DNA of 64,000 nt, taken from positions 248,001 through 312,000 of the forward strand of contig NZ_VDMN01000004.1 in the NCBI RefSeq assembly GCF_006335145.1, in the 5' to 3' direction. Positions within the stretch are counted from its first letter, which is position 1. Every line of letters starts with the position of its first letter. Shown piece by piece: positions 18,563 through 26,599 of the stretch. A program made the translations under genes and the position numbers. Under the pieces are notes generated by a model that worked only from the letters and a program-made list of their open reading frames with translations, was not told the DNA's origin and ran no database searches. This DNA is from Aliirhizobium smilacinae. GTDB taxonomy: Bacteria; Pseudomonadota; Alphaproteobacteria; Rhizobiales; Rhizobiaceae.

Positions 18563-19674
18563 CGGCTGCCTCCCTGCGGCTGTGCTGCTTGATTGCGGAT
18601 CATCTCATTGAGCGGAAGATACGGAACCGCACCCTGCTGCTGACCATCCATGATGATCTTGTTGGACGATTTCAGCACGGTTTCCATCGTCTCGATGAAG
18701 ATGCGGCGGCGCGTCACTTCAGGCGCGTTTGCATATTCGTTGTAGATGGAGACGAAGCGCTGGGCCTCACCCTGTGCCTCGTTGACAACCCGGTCCTTGT
18801 AAGCCGAAGCTTCTTCACGGATCTGTGCCGACTGACCACGGGCCTGACCGAGCTTCTGGTTGGCATACTGGTTTGCTTCTTCGAGGAAGCGGTCTTCATC
18901 CTGCTCGGCGCGCTGCACTTCTTCGAAGGCATCGGCAACCTCACGCGGCGGTGCCGCATCCTCGATCGGCACGGCATTGATTGCGATGCCGGAACCGTAA
19001 GTGTCCATCGTGCCCTGAATGATATTGCGAACTTCCGTGGAGATGCCTTCACGGTTATCGCGGAAAATGTCCTGGGCAGGACGGCGTCCGACGATCTCGC
19101 GCATGGCGCTTTCCGCTACCTGCTGCAGCGTTGCTGCCGGTGTTTCCAGGTTAAACAGATAGGCCTTCGGGTCGGTGACGGTGAACAGAACCGAGAACTG
19201 TACGTTGACGATGTTCTGGTCGCCGGTCAGCATCCAGCCGGCGTTGGAATTCGATCCCCGCGGTGCACCGATATTCTGCTGCTGCTCGGTCACCTTGACG
19301 ATCTCGACGGTTTCAAGCGGCCACAGATGGAAGTGCAGGCCCGGCATGGAAATTTCTTCCTTGGGCTTACCGAACCTCAGTTCGACGCCACGCTCGTCCG
19401 GCTGCACGGTATAGACGGACTGGAAAACCAGGAATGCCGCGATGACGAGCAGCACGATAACCATCGCGCCACCATTGAAGCCCCCCGGTACGATCCCCTT
19501 CAGCCGATCCTGACTACGACGGATGATGTCCTCGATATCGGGCGGGCCGCCATTACCGCCGCCGCCATTACCGCGCGGACGATTTGGTCCCTGTCCCCAT
19601 GGACCTTGATTGTTGCCGCCACCGCCGCCGCCGCCCCAAGGGCCGCCGCCGCCATTCTGATTGCTCCAGGGCAT
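18559..19674 (-). CDS. hflK: HflK, SPFH-domain subunit of the FtsH modulator complex
   Basis: 371 aa from the ATG at 19674 (MPWSNQNGGG; AGAGG upstream). A glycine-rich cytoplasmic N-terminus (residues 6-50, W-G-G-G-G repeats) precedes one membrane helix (about 65-87) and the SPFH domain (YTVQPDERGVELRFGKP). The motif VTEQQQNIG and the C-terminal coiled coil (QAEQDEDRFLEEANQYAN region) are typical. It partners HflC and FtsH at the inner membrane. A good promoter and a 16-bp palindrome lie just upstream. Confidence 0.94.
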   Translation of the reverse strand: MPWSNQNGGGGPWGGGGGGGNNQGPWGQGPNRPRGNGGGGNGGPPDIEDIIRRSQDRLKGIVPGGFNGGAMVIVLLVIAAFLVFQSVYTVQPDERGVELRFGKPKEEISMPGLHFHLWPLETVEIVKVTEQQQNIGAPRGSNSNAGWMLTGDQNIVNVQFSVLFTVTDPKAYLFNLETPAATLQQVAESAMREIVGRRPAQDIFRDNREGISTEVRNIIQGTMDTYGSGIAINAVPIEDAAPPREVADAFEEVQRAEQDEDRFLEEANQYANQKLGQARGQSAQIREEASAYKDRVVNEAQGEAQRFVSIYNEYANAPEVTRRRIFIETMETVLKSSNKIIMDGQQQGAVPYLPLNEMIRNQAAQPQGGSR

Positions 19675-19713
19675 CAAAACCTCTTTGTAAGTGTCTCCCT
19701 TCCCACACAACTC

Positions 19714-19729
19714 AACTCTTCGAAGAGTT
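19714..19729 (-). promoter_or_regulatory. 16-bp perfect palindrome in the hflK leader
   Basis: AACTCTTCGAAGAGTT is its own reverse complement. It lies 40 bases before the hflK start and about 10-25 bases downstream of the predicted transcription start, so it could be a repressor operator or a leader hairpin with little loop. The regulator is unknown. Confidence 0.55.
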
Positions 19730-19745
19730 ACGAGGGTTACCGCCC

Positions 19746-19774
19746 GTTATAGGTATCAGAAGCGGCGCTTTCAA
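19746..19774 (-). promoter_or_regulatory. Probable promoter of hflKC
   Basis: On the minus strand TTGAAA (19774-19769), a 17-base spacer and TATAAC (19751-19746). Both boxes match the housekeeping consensus in 5 of 6 positions. The transcription start would be near 19739, giving a 5' leader of about 65 bases. Confidence 0.6.
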
Positions 19775-19815
19775 CGCGCGTTCAATAACTTCCAAGTCAA
19801 CGGTAACGAAATGTT

Positions 19816-20346
19816 TCAGTTTGCCGCAATTTTCCGGCGATAGATGGCAAAACGCGTCGCATAATTGTCCTTCTCGCCAGCAGGCACGGCTTCTTCGGAG
19901 ACCTTCTCGAAAATTTCGGGATCGATATCGGGGAAAAAAGTATCGCCATCGGCAATGTCGGTCTCGACATGCGTCACATAGAGGCGTTCGACCAAATCGA
20001 TCGATTGCCGGTAGATCTCGCCGCCTCCTATTATGCCGATTTCATCGACTCCAGTCTCGGCAGCGACCACCTGCGCTATAGCCACTGCCGCCTCCACAGA
20101 GCCGGCGAGCTGCGCACCTTCGATATGGCTGGATAGGTCACGCGTCACTATGATATGCGGCCGTCCGGGCAAAGGTTTGCCGCCGAAAGAATCAAGCGTC
20201 TTGCGACCGACGATCATCGGCTTGCCGAGCGTCATCGCTTTGAAGCGTTTGAGGTCGGTCGAAAGCTTCCACGGCATATCGCCATCACGACCGATCACGC
20301 CGTTGCGGGCGACGGCAACGACTATCGCAAGCGGAACCCGCGCCAT
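19816..20346 (-). CDS. folA: Dihydrofolate reductase
   Basis: 176 aa. NADPH-dependent reduction of dihydrofolate, regenerating the folate oxidised by ThyA. Motifs: IVVAVARNGVIGRDGDMPW (substrate loop with the W), the acidic residue in STDLKRF, GKPMIVGRKTLDSFG, and GGGEIYRQSID. The TGATG junction shares one base with the thyA stop, so the two are coupled. The usual alphaproteobacterial thyA-folA pair. Confidence 0.95.
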   Translation of the reverse strand: MARVPLAIVVAVARNGVIGRDGDMPWKLSTDLKRFKAMTLGKPMIVGRKTLDSFGGKPLPGRPHIIVTRDLSSHIEGAQLAGSVEAAVAIAQVVAAETGVDEIGIIGGGEIYRQSIDLVERLYVTHVETDIADGDTFFPDIDPEIFEKVSEEAVPAGEKDNYATRFAIYRRKIAAN

Positions 20347-21140
20347 CAGACGGCCACCGCTGCCCTGATGTGTGCGTCGGCGACGTAGTTTTCGAGTTCG
20401 AAATCCTCGAACTTGAACCCGAAAATATCCTTGATCTCGGGATTGATCTTCATCGTCGGCAGCGGCTTCGGATCACGGGTGATCTGCAGCTTGGCCTGCT
20501 CGACATGGTTTGAATAGATATGGGCATCGCCGAACGTGTGAACGAATTCGCCGGGCTTGAGACCCACGACTTGCGCAACCATCATCGTCAGCAAGGCATA
20601 AGACGCTATATTAAAGGGTACGCCCAAAAATATGTCGGCCGAACGTTGATAGAGCTGGCAGAAGAGTTTGCCGTCTGCGACGTAGAACTGGAACAGGCAA
20701 TGGCACGGCGGCAGCGCCATGTCGTCCACCTGCGCAGGGTTCCAGGCCGAGACGATATGCCTGCGGGAATTGGGGTTGGTCTTCAGTCCCTCTATCAGCT
20801 GTACGATCTGGTCGACATGACCGCCATCCGGCTTCGGCCAGGAGCGCCACTGATAGCCGTAGACCGGACCGAGATCGCCGTTTTCGTCGGCCCATTCGTC
20901 CCAGATCCGGACGCCGTTTTCCTTGAGATAGGCGATATTCGTATCGCCCTGCAGAAACCACAGCAGCTCATGGATGATCGACTTGAGGTGAAGCTTCTTC
21001 GTCGTCAGAACCGGAAAGCCGTCCGACAGGTCGAAACGCATCTGATATCCGAAAACGGAGCGCGTTCCGGTGCCGGTGCGATCACCGCGATCGGTCCCGG
21101 TTTCCATCACATGCCGGAGAAGGTCGAGATACTGTTTCAT
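20346..21140 (-). CDS. thyA: Thymidylate synthase ThyA
   Basis: 264 aa, the same length as the E. coli enzyme. It methylates dUMP to dTMP using methylene-tetrahydrofolate. The catalytic cysteine is C146 in MALPPCHCLFQF, the arginines are in SRRHIVSAWNPAQ, and the conserved QRSADIFLGVPFNIASYALL is present. The start at 21140 (MKQYLDLLRH) is the family start. It is the first gene of thyA-folA. Confidence 0.97.
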   Translation of the reverse strand: MKQYLDLLRHVMETGTDRGDRTGTGTRSVFGYQMRFDLSDGFPVLTTKKLHLKSIIHELLWFLQGDTNIAYLKENGVRIWDEWADENGDLGPVYGYQWRSWPKPDGGHVDQIVQLIEGLKTNPNSRRHIVSAWNPAQVDDMALPPCHCLFQFYVADGKLFCQLYQRSADIFLGVPFNIASYALLTMMVAQVVGLKPGEFVHTFGDAHIYSNHVEQAKLQITRDPKPLPTMKINPEIKDIFGFKFEDFELENYVADAHIRAAVAV

Positions 21141-21236
21141 AGGTGCTGCCCGCCGATTCCTGAATTTCGGACTTACATAATAGCATGGCAGGCGGACACC
21201 AATCACCTGCCGGTGACGCATTGCGGTTTTTCCCGG

Positions 21237-21280
21237 CTTTTCAGATCGTCATGTCCCCGCCTTTTCAAGATCGTCATGTC
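21237..21280 (+). repeat. Tandem direct repeat upstream of ssrA
   Basis: CTTTTCAGATCGTCATGTC at 21237-21255 is repeated with one inserted A at 21261-21280, a period of 24-25 bases. A third CTTTTCAA starts at 21296, where it overlaps the presumed ssrA -35 region. Two full turns of spacing suggest cooperative binding of a regulator on one DNA face. The regulator is unknown. Confidence 0.5.
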
Positions 21281-21295
21281 AATGTGACAAGCCCC

Positions 21296-21324
21296 CTTTT
21301 CAACGGCCATGCAAACACCTATAT
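21296..21324 (+). promoter_or_regulatory. ssrA: Probable ssrA promoter
   Basis: CTTTTC (21296-21301), 17 bases, then CTATAT (21319-21324), which matches the alphaproteobacterial -10 form exactly; the -35 matches CTTGAC in 4 of 6. The start would be near 21331, just before a UUCG hairpin at 21333-21348. Confidence 0.45.
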
Positions 21325-21330
21325 CAGCCT

Positions 21331-21665
21331 TGCCGGACTTCGGTCCGGATATGGCGATAAACGGTCGGTGTAATAAACCTATTGGACCCGGGGGCGGTAC
21401 CCGGCGCCTCCACCATAAACTGGCCTCTGATGGCCAGTTTATGATGGGGGCGAAATAGGATCGACAAGGGCGTAAAGATCGAACTTTTGCTCGGCATGAT
21501 ACCGCCGTTATCGGGTCACAAGTGTAGTTGCAAATGACAACAACGCTAAGGGTTACGCTCTCGCTGCCTAATGGCGGTGCGGGAAATCCGAACTAAGTCC
21601 TTACGGTTAGCCCCGTAAGGCGGGGTCCGAAGGCACCTGGCAACAGAAGCCTTCACCTTCCCTTT
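21331..21665 (+). ncRNA. ssrA: Two-piece (circularly permuted) tmRNA
   Basis: The acceptor piece comes first: a UUCG hairpin (CCGGAC/GTCCGG), then the T-arm CCGGG-GGCGGTA-CCCGG, CGCCTCC, A and CCA ending at 21414. A removable hairpin follows (TAAACTGGCC/GGCCAGTTTA, 21415-21440). The coding piece starts GGGGGCG at 21446; GGGGGCG pairs with CGCCTCC of the acceptor piece. The tag frame from the resume GCA at 21530 reads ANDNNAKGYALAA then TAA, ending in the LAA that ClpX recognises. After the tag come CCTTAC/GTAAGG and GAAGGC/GCCTTC helices. Outer ends are approximate. It frees stalled ribosomes and tags the product; sspB follows directly. Confidence 0.93.
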
Positions 21666-21776
21666 TTCATGGAATACAATCATGAACTGACTCGACGGTT
21701 CGGGACTTCCGTACGCGGGCATGGCATGGCATAACGCGTCTTACTAAAAGACGTTAAAAGGGAAAGACAGGACCGC

Positions 21777-22280
21777 ATGGCTCAGGATCATATCCGTTAC
21801 GATATTCTGGCACAGGATGCGTTGCGTGGCGTCATTCGGAAGGTCCTCACCGAAGTCGCGGCGACGGGCCGCTTGCCCGGTGACCATCATTTCTTCATCA
21901 CCTTCCTGACCAACGCGCCCGGCGTGCGCATATCGCAGCACCTGAAGGCGAAGTATAACGAACAGATGACCATCGTCGTCCAGCACCAGTTCTGGGACTT
22001 GAAGATCACCGATACGCAGTTCGAGATCGGCCTCTCCTTCTCCGACACGCCGGAGCGGCTGGTCATTCCCTTCAACGCCATTCGCGGCTTCTATGACCCC
22101 TCGGTGAATTTCGAACTCGAGTTCGAAGTTCCGATGACCGATGAAGAAGAAACCTCCGCAGAGATCACTGCCATCCCTGTCGAGGCCGTCGCCAAGTCGT
22201 CGGAACCGGCAAAGGACGACGGTGAAGAGAAGAAGGAAGGTTCGGTCGTTTCGCTCGATTCGTTCCGCAAGAAACAGTAG
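21777..22280 (+). CDS. sspB: SspB, ClpXP adaptor for ssrA-tagged proteins (alpha type)
   Basis: 167 aa. MAQDHIRYDILAQDALRGVIRKVL, HHFFITFLTNAPGVRIS and the QHQFWDLKI beta core are characteristic of alphaproteobacterial SspB; an acidic linker (about residues 122-155) leads to a C-terminal basic tip VVSLDSFRKKQ that would bind the ClpX zinc domain. SspB binds the tag added by tmRNA and hands the protein to ClpXP. It begins 110 bases after the tmRNA coding piece; AGGA precedes the ATG. The neighbourhood of ssrA and its adaptor is informative about a shared role. Confidence 0.92.
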   Translation: MAQDHIRYDILAQDALRGVIRKVLTEVAATGRLPGDHHFFITFLTNAPGVRISQHLKAKYNEQMTIVVQHQFWDLKITDTQFEIGLSFSDTPERLVIPFNAIRGFYDPSVNFELEFEVPMTDEEETSAEITAIPVEAVAKSSEPAKDDGEEKKEGSVVSLDSFRKKQ

Positions 22281-22306
22281 GCGCCAGATCGGCCGAGGAC
22301 CGTTCC

Positions 22307-22501
22307 ATGGGTGACGTCGTCAATCTCCGGCAGTTCAAGAAGGCCAAAGCTCGCTCTGAAAAAGAGAAACATGCCGATCAGAACCGAATCAGCCATGGCC
22401 GGACCAAGGCTGAGAAATCGCTGACCGGTGCGCTAAACGAGAAAGCAGAGAAGATTCTCGATCAAAGCAAGCTGGAAAAGTCTCGAAAAGATCCAGACTG
22501 A
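22307..22501 (+). CDS. Small basic protein, DUF4169 family
   Basis: 64 aa: MGDVVNLRQFKKAKARSEKE and then RISHGRTKAEKSLTGALNEK. About 40% charged residues and probably one long helix with no hydrophobic core. The motif VNLRQFKK at the start and HGRTK-x-EK are the family hallmarks. Its function is unknown. It begins 26 bases after sspB and is presumably co-transcribed. Confidence 0.8.
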   Translation: MGDVVNLRQFKKAKARSEKEKHADQNRISHGRTKAEKSLTGALNEKAEKILDQSKLEKSRKDPD

Positions 22502-22542
22502 GTGGACATTAAGGGCCTGTTAGCTGTGCCTATTTGGGTCGC

Positions 22543-22572
22543 TTGACGAGCACCGTTCCGCCAAATTTATAG
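22543..22572 (+). promoter_or_regulatory. Possible promoter of the ribbon-helix-helix gene
   Basis: TTGACG at 22543-22548, 18 bases, then TTATAG at 22567-22572. The predicted start would lie only a few bases before the ATG at 22585, so either the mRNA is nearly leaderless or the real transcript comes from sspB. Confidence 0.3.
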
Positions 22573-22584
22573 GGGCCTCTGGTC

Positions 22585-22875
22585 ATGACGATCACGGAGC
22601 CACTCTTGATCCATAAGCATTCCGCAACCCTTCACGGGCATCGAACGAGTTTCTCCCTCGAGGATGAATTCTGGTGCGAATTGAAGGCGATCGCCAAACA
22701 ACGAGGCATGAGCCTCGCCGGCCTTATCACCGAAATCGATGACCAGCGCGGGGGCCTCGGCAACCTCTCGTCCTCGCTGCGCCTTTACGTTCTTCGCTAT
22801 TTGAAGGGATCCGCCCCGGCAACCGGAAACGACGTGCCGGATAACGTGGAGAGTATCCACGAGGTGCATGCCTGA
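22585..22875 (+). CDS. Ribbon-helix-helix domain protein
   Basis: 96 aa. HRTSFSLEDEFWCELKAIAKQRGMSLAGLITEI is the ribbon-helix-helix core of the RHH_4 type (beta strand then two helices), with the rest a short C-terminal tail. Proteins of this type are probable DNA-binding regulators, widespread as single genes in rhizobia; the target is unknown. It is the last plus-strand gene of the ssrA-sspB group and ends 4 bases from the convergent AsmA gene. Confidence 0.82.
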   Translation: MTITEPLLIHKHSATLHGHRTSFSLEDEFWCELKAIAKQRGMSLAGLITEIDDQRGGLGNLSSSLRLYVLRYLKGSAPATGNDVPDNVESIHEVHA

Positions 22876-22878
22876 GTA

Positions 22879-25800
22879 TTATTGGCCGATGCCCGGCAGG
22901 TTCCCCTCGCCGAACGGCCGGATGGATTGATTGCCGGGTTGCAGATTTTCGTTGGTCGGCGGCACGGTGAGTTGAAGCTCGCTCGCCTTGCGCTGCCGCT
23001 CCTGTTCCGCCGCCCTAGCCGCCTCGATCATCGCCTGACGCTGTCGTTCCTCTGCTTCGAGCCGCGCTTTTTCGGCTGCGCGTTCCGTAGCCCTGAAGTT
23101 ATAAAGCGAAACTTCACGGCGAAGGCGCTGCTTTTCAAGCACGCTTGATTGAAGCATCTCGACACGGCGGCGCTCCTGTTCATAGGCGCGCAGAGACAGG
23201 AAGTTCGTCAGCGCCGACACATCGACGCGCTCGCGAGGCGCTGTCCGGTCACCCGAATAAAGCAGGCGGACTGTGGGATCGCCTCCCGCGACGGCTTCGT
23301 CACCAGGGTGATAGGTTACGGCAACAGTTGCATTCATGCCATGCTCGAAAACGCTGGTATTGCCTTCTGCGGCAAGGATGAGCCCGCCGGCTGGCGACCT
23401 GATTTCCTGAACACGCAACTCGCCGCCGCTGATCGAAAACGGAACGCGTATCTGTCCAAGATCGACGCTACCCTGATGAACTAGACCGGCCACCTGCCTG
23501 CCGACCTCGGTTTCTTTCATTTCTCCCTTGGTAGCATCGGCTGACGCCATCATGTGCTCAAGCAGGTCCGCATTGATGCCACGAACGGTCAGGCCGGAAA
23601 GCTGGACGTCACCCGATCCGCTGAGTGCTGCGGCGAGATCGCGCATGCTGCCTCCGCTCGCTTCCGCCGAAGCTTCGAAACTAACCCTGCCACTTGCAAC
23701 GGGATGATCGTCATTTCGCCAGACGAGCGACGACAGATCGGCATTCTCGACACGCAGTTTGGTCTGCAGGATACCCGTACCATTACCATTGGAGATCAGC
23801 AGTTTCCCTGCGATCTTTCCACTCTGCCAGTCGCCGACAACGTCATCGAGCGAAATTCCGCCACCTCGATGGCCAAGCCTTGCCGAGAAATTCGTTATGC
23901 TGCCCAGTTCTCCCGCATGGAAGGCTTTGGCCTTCATGTCGAGAGAGACTTGGTTATCCCCAAAAACCGGCAGGGAGAATGGTTCTGCCGATGGCTTGCC
24001 ATTACCTGGTTCTACGGCAGGACCGAAAACCGCATCTCCGAGCCAGGCAAGATCCAGCGTGTCCACGGCAAGCGCACCGTCAGCCTTCAGGTTAGGCGCG
24101 CTACGGTCTATCGAAAGACGTCCCTCGATATGGTTGCCGTCTGCATCACCACGCAGCGATGTGACCTCGATAGATTTGTCCGAAAGAGCGAAATCAGCCT
24201 GCAGATCCAACGGCAGTCCACCGCCGAATTGCGGAATCCCGATGCCTGTGAGGAGCAGATAAGGCTCGATGTTCTGGCTCTTCAGCTCGATATGTCCTTG
24301 CCCCTCGGCGAAATCATTCGCCATCAGGGAGATATCGCCGCTGGCCGTGGCAGATGTTCTTTCCGTCCTGAACGACAGTTTCGCGCGGGCCGGCTTATCA
24401 GAGGACTTCCGGACATCGAGCGCAAGGTTGCCTGGCCCGTCACCGCCGAAGGGAAGAATATCCAGTCCGGCCTGACCGAGCAGGATTTCCGATTTCGGAT
24501 TGTCCAGCGATGCGGTGATCGCCATCTCATCCCCGCCCGTCAGGTTGAACAGGGTCGGCAAATCGACATCGGCCTTGACTGCACTGCCGTTGATGGCGCC
24601 AGCAATCTTCACGACCGCACCGCCCGTGTCCTGGCCGATCGTCAGGTCTGCGGTCAGATCCGTGTCGGAATAGAAGGCCGCATTGGCGCTCAGGCGATCA
24701 AGAACCGGGTGGGTCGGCAATTGCTGCTTCAGCATCGCCATGAACGCCGTTGGATCTTTGGACTGGAAATGGACTTTTGCGATACCGCGATATTCAAGCA
24801 GCGAACCTTCGATCTCTCCCTCCGCCGAGATCCGGGAACCGGCAATGTCGCCGACGGAGAGATGGCCCAGCGACAGAACACCGCCCGCCATGGTGAAGGC
24901 CGTATCGACATTTTCCGCAACAACGCCCGACGCCGTGAACTTCTGGGCCTTGAGCTTCGCCTCCAGCCGGTGGTCGAGCACGCTCCGGCCGGCATCCTCA
25001 CCGGTCACCAGCGAGGCGAGCGCCCTCATCGCATCGAGATCTATCTCGTCGCCCGAAAGGTTCACGGACAGACCCGGCGAATGGGCGCCCTGAGACTGCC
25101 GCTCGAGACTCCCTTGAAGCGTGGCAGGCCCGATCGCGAGTTCCAGATCGTCGAAACGCTGGATATCGCTTGTCAGGTCGACCTTGGAAGAAAAGCCGGC
25201 CGTGCGAAGCTGCCGGATCGCCGGATCGACACGGCCCGAAAGCCAGTCGGCCAGACCGGAAGGCTGGGTGGAGGCGAAAAGTACATTACCCTTGAAGGAC
25301 GGGCTACCCTGCAGAACCAATGCTCCGCCGGCTTCCATCCGGGTACGCCCCGGAAGGGTCGCGATTGCCTTGTCGACCGTCCATCCTCCGTCCGCCGGAC
25401 GCACGTCGAGCTGGATATCGCGGATCGTCGTGTCGTTCAGAATGACGGCCGGCAGCTTCAGGCTGGCCCGGCCGGGAACCTGAGGGATGGGTATCGACGC
25501 GGCCATCTCGACGAAAGCTTGAAGCCGGCGTTGCGCAGAGGCGGCAGCGTCCCGACCCGTCTTGCCACGCGTTCCCTGTTGGCCAAGCTTGTTGACGTCG
25601 ATCTGCTGGCCTTCGGCCGTCAGCAGGAACTCCTGCTTGCTTCCTGTATCGAGCGTCGCTTCTCCAGTAACGACGTAAGGATCGTTTAACGCCCCGACCT
25701 CGAGCCGATAGTCGGCAACACGTATCCGATCGTTGGTAATTTCGAAACCACCCTTAACACGCGGGCCCGGCGGCGGTGCCGAAACCGGCTCCGTTTCGTC

Positions 25801-26568
25801 CTCTTCCTGCAGCACATTCGCGGTGAAACTGCCGGCATAGGTCGGCACATTATCGGCCAAAGTCAGTTCGCCCTCAAGATTGACCTCAAGAGGTTCCTCT
25901 TCGGGCCAGAGCCGCAGCCGGAGCGGCAGGCGTCGTGCCTCGGCATCGACTGTTCCCGTAATCAGGCTGAACCGCGCTTCCTCGCCATCGAGAATGGCAT
26001 TGCCATCACCGCGCCAGGGGCCGGCAAGCGATGCGGCCGACATTTCGGCCGTCAGTCCTGTGAGGTTTCTGGTTCGTCCGGACTGTTCGTCGATCACCGA
26101 AACCGCGGCATTGCTGACATGAACGTCCTCGATCACCACGACACGCGTGGGAATCGCGGGGCGGCTCCCACGCATCCAGTCGAACGTCCCATCCTTCAGA
26201 ACGTGGACGCGCACCGTCGGGTTTTCGATACGCATGTCGAAGATCCGCGCCTCTCCCGAAAGGAAGGGAGCCAGTTCCATGTCCATGGAGAAACTGGCGA
26301 TCTGCGCCAATGGCTGACCGTCCAGATCTTGGCCTACACGGACATCGTGCAGCGTGATCGAGGGAAACGGCAGGATGCGGGCATCGACGTCGCCATGCAC
26401 CGAAACCTTCTTGCCGAGCATGCGGCTTGCCTGCTGCTCGAACTCGACGCGGAAGCTGGACCAGTTGAGAAAGAACGGCGCAATCAGAGCTGCAAAGAGC
26501 ACCAAGACGATCAAACCGCCGATTGCCACCATCACGCGTCCGAACACCGTCCCAGTCTCCTTTTTCAA
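22879..26568 (-). CDS. Very large AsmA-family envelope protein
   Basis: 1229 aa. One N-terminal membrane anchor (about 10-32, VMVAIGGLIVLVLFAALIAP) is followed by the AsmA N-terminal module (GKKVSVHGDVDARILPFPSITLHDVRVGQ) and a long beta-rich periplasmic body. The AsmA C-terminal domain is near 880-1080 (SGRVSFEASAEASGGSMRDLAAALSG). AsmA-like proteins form bridge-like lipid-transfer grooves between the membranes or affect outer-membrane assembly. The last 130 residues are unusual: a highly charged coiled coil (R-A-A-E-K-A-R-L-E-A-E-E-R-Q-R-Q) and a Pro/Gln-rich tail. The gene is monocistronic or shares the FAD oxidase transcript upstream. Confidence 0.87.
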   Translation of the reverse strand: MKKETGTVFGRVMVAIGGLIVLVLFAALIAPFFLNWSSFRVEFEQQASRMLGKKVSVHGDVDARILPFPSITLHDVRVGQDLDGQPLAQIASFSMDMELAPFLSGEARIFDMRIENPTVRVHVLKDGTFDWMRGSRPAIPTRVVVIEDVHVSNAAVSVIDEQSGRTRNLTGLTAEMSAASLAGPWRGDGNAILDGEEARFSLITGTVDAEARRLPLRLRLWPEEEPLEVNLEGELTLADNVPTYAGSFTANVLQEEDETEPVSAPPPGPRVKGGFEITNDRIRVADYRLEVGALNDPYVVTGEATLDTGSKQEFLLTAEGQQIDVNKLGQQGTRGKTGRDAAASAQRRLQAFVEMAASIPIPQVPGRASLKLPAVILNDTTIRDIQLDVRPADGGWTVDKAIATLPGRTRMEAGGALVLQGSPSFKGNVLFASTQPSGLADWLSGRVDPAIRQLRTAGFSSKVDLTSDIQRFDDLELAIGPATLQGSLERQSQGAHSPGLSVNLSGDEIDLDAMRALASLVTGEDAGRSVLDHRLEAKLKAQKFTASGVVAENVDTAFTMAGGVLSLGHLSVGDIAGSRISAEGEIEGSLLEYRGIAKVHFQSKDPTAFMAMLKQQLPTHPVLDRLSANAAFYSDTDLTADLTIGQDTGGAVVKIAGAINGSAVKADVDLPTLFNLTGGDEMAITASLDNPKSEILLGQAGLDILPFGGDGPGNLALDVRKSSDKPARAKLSFRTERTSATASGDISLMANDFAEGQGHIELKSQNIEPYLLLTGIGIPQFGGGLPLDLQADFALSDKSIEVTSLRGDADGNHIEGRLSIDRSAPNLKADGALAVDTLDLAWLGDAVFGPAVEPGNGKPSAEPFSLPVFGDNQVSLDMKAKAFHAGELGSITNFSARLGHRGGGISLDDVVGDWQSGKIAGKLLISNGNGTGILQTKLRVENADLSSLVWRNDDHPVASGRVSFEASAEASGGSMRDLAAALSGSGDVQLSGLTVRGINADLLEHMMASADATKGEMKETEVGRQVAGLVHQGSVDLGQIRVPFSISGGELRVQEIRSPAGGLILAAEGNTSVFEHGMNATVAVTYHPGDEAVAGGDPTVRLLYSGDRTAPRERVDVSALTNFLSLRAYEQERRRVEMLQSSVLEKQRLRREVSLYNFRATERAAEKARLEAEERQRQAMIEAARAAEQERQRKASELQLTVPPTNENLQPGNQSIRPFGEGNLPGIGQ

Positions 26569-26599
26569 TCACACTAGACGATCGACCGTCTCGTTCAAG

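Noticed and set aside
23554..25689. 711-codon open frame antisense to the AsmA gene
   Set aside because: The AsmA frame is the conserved one; this frame is Arg-rich, typical of antisense reading.
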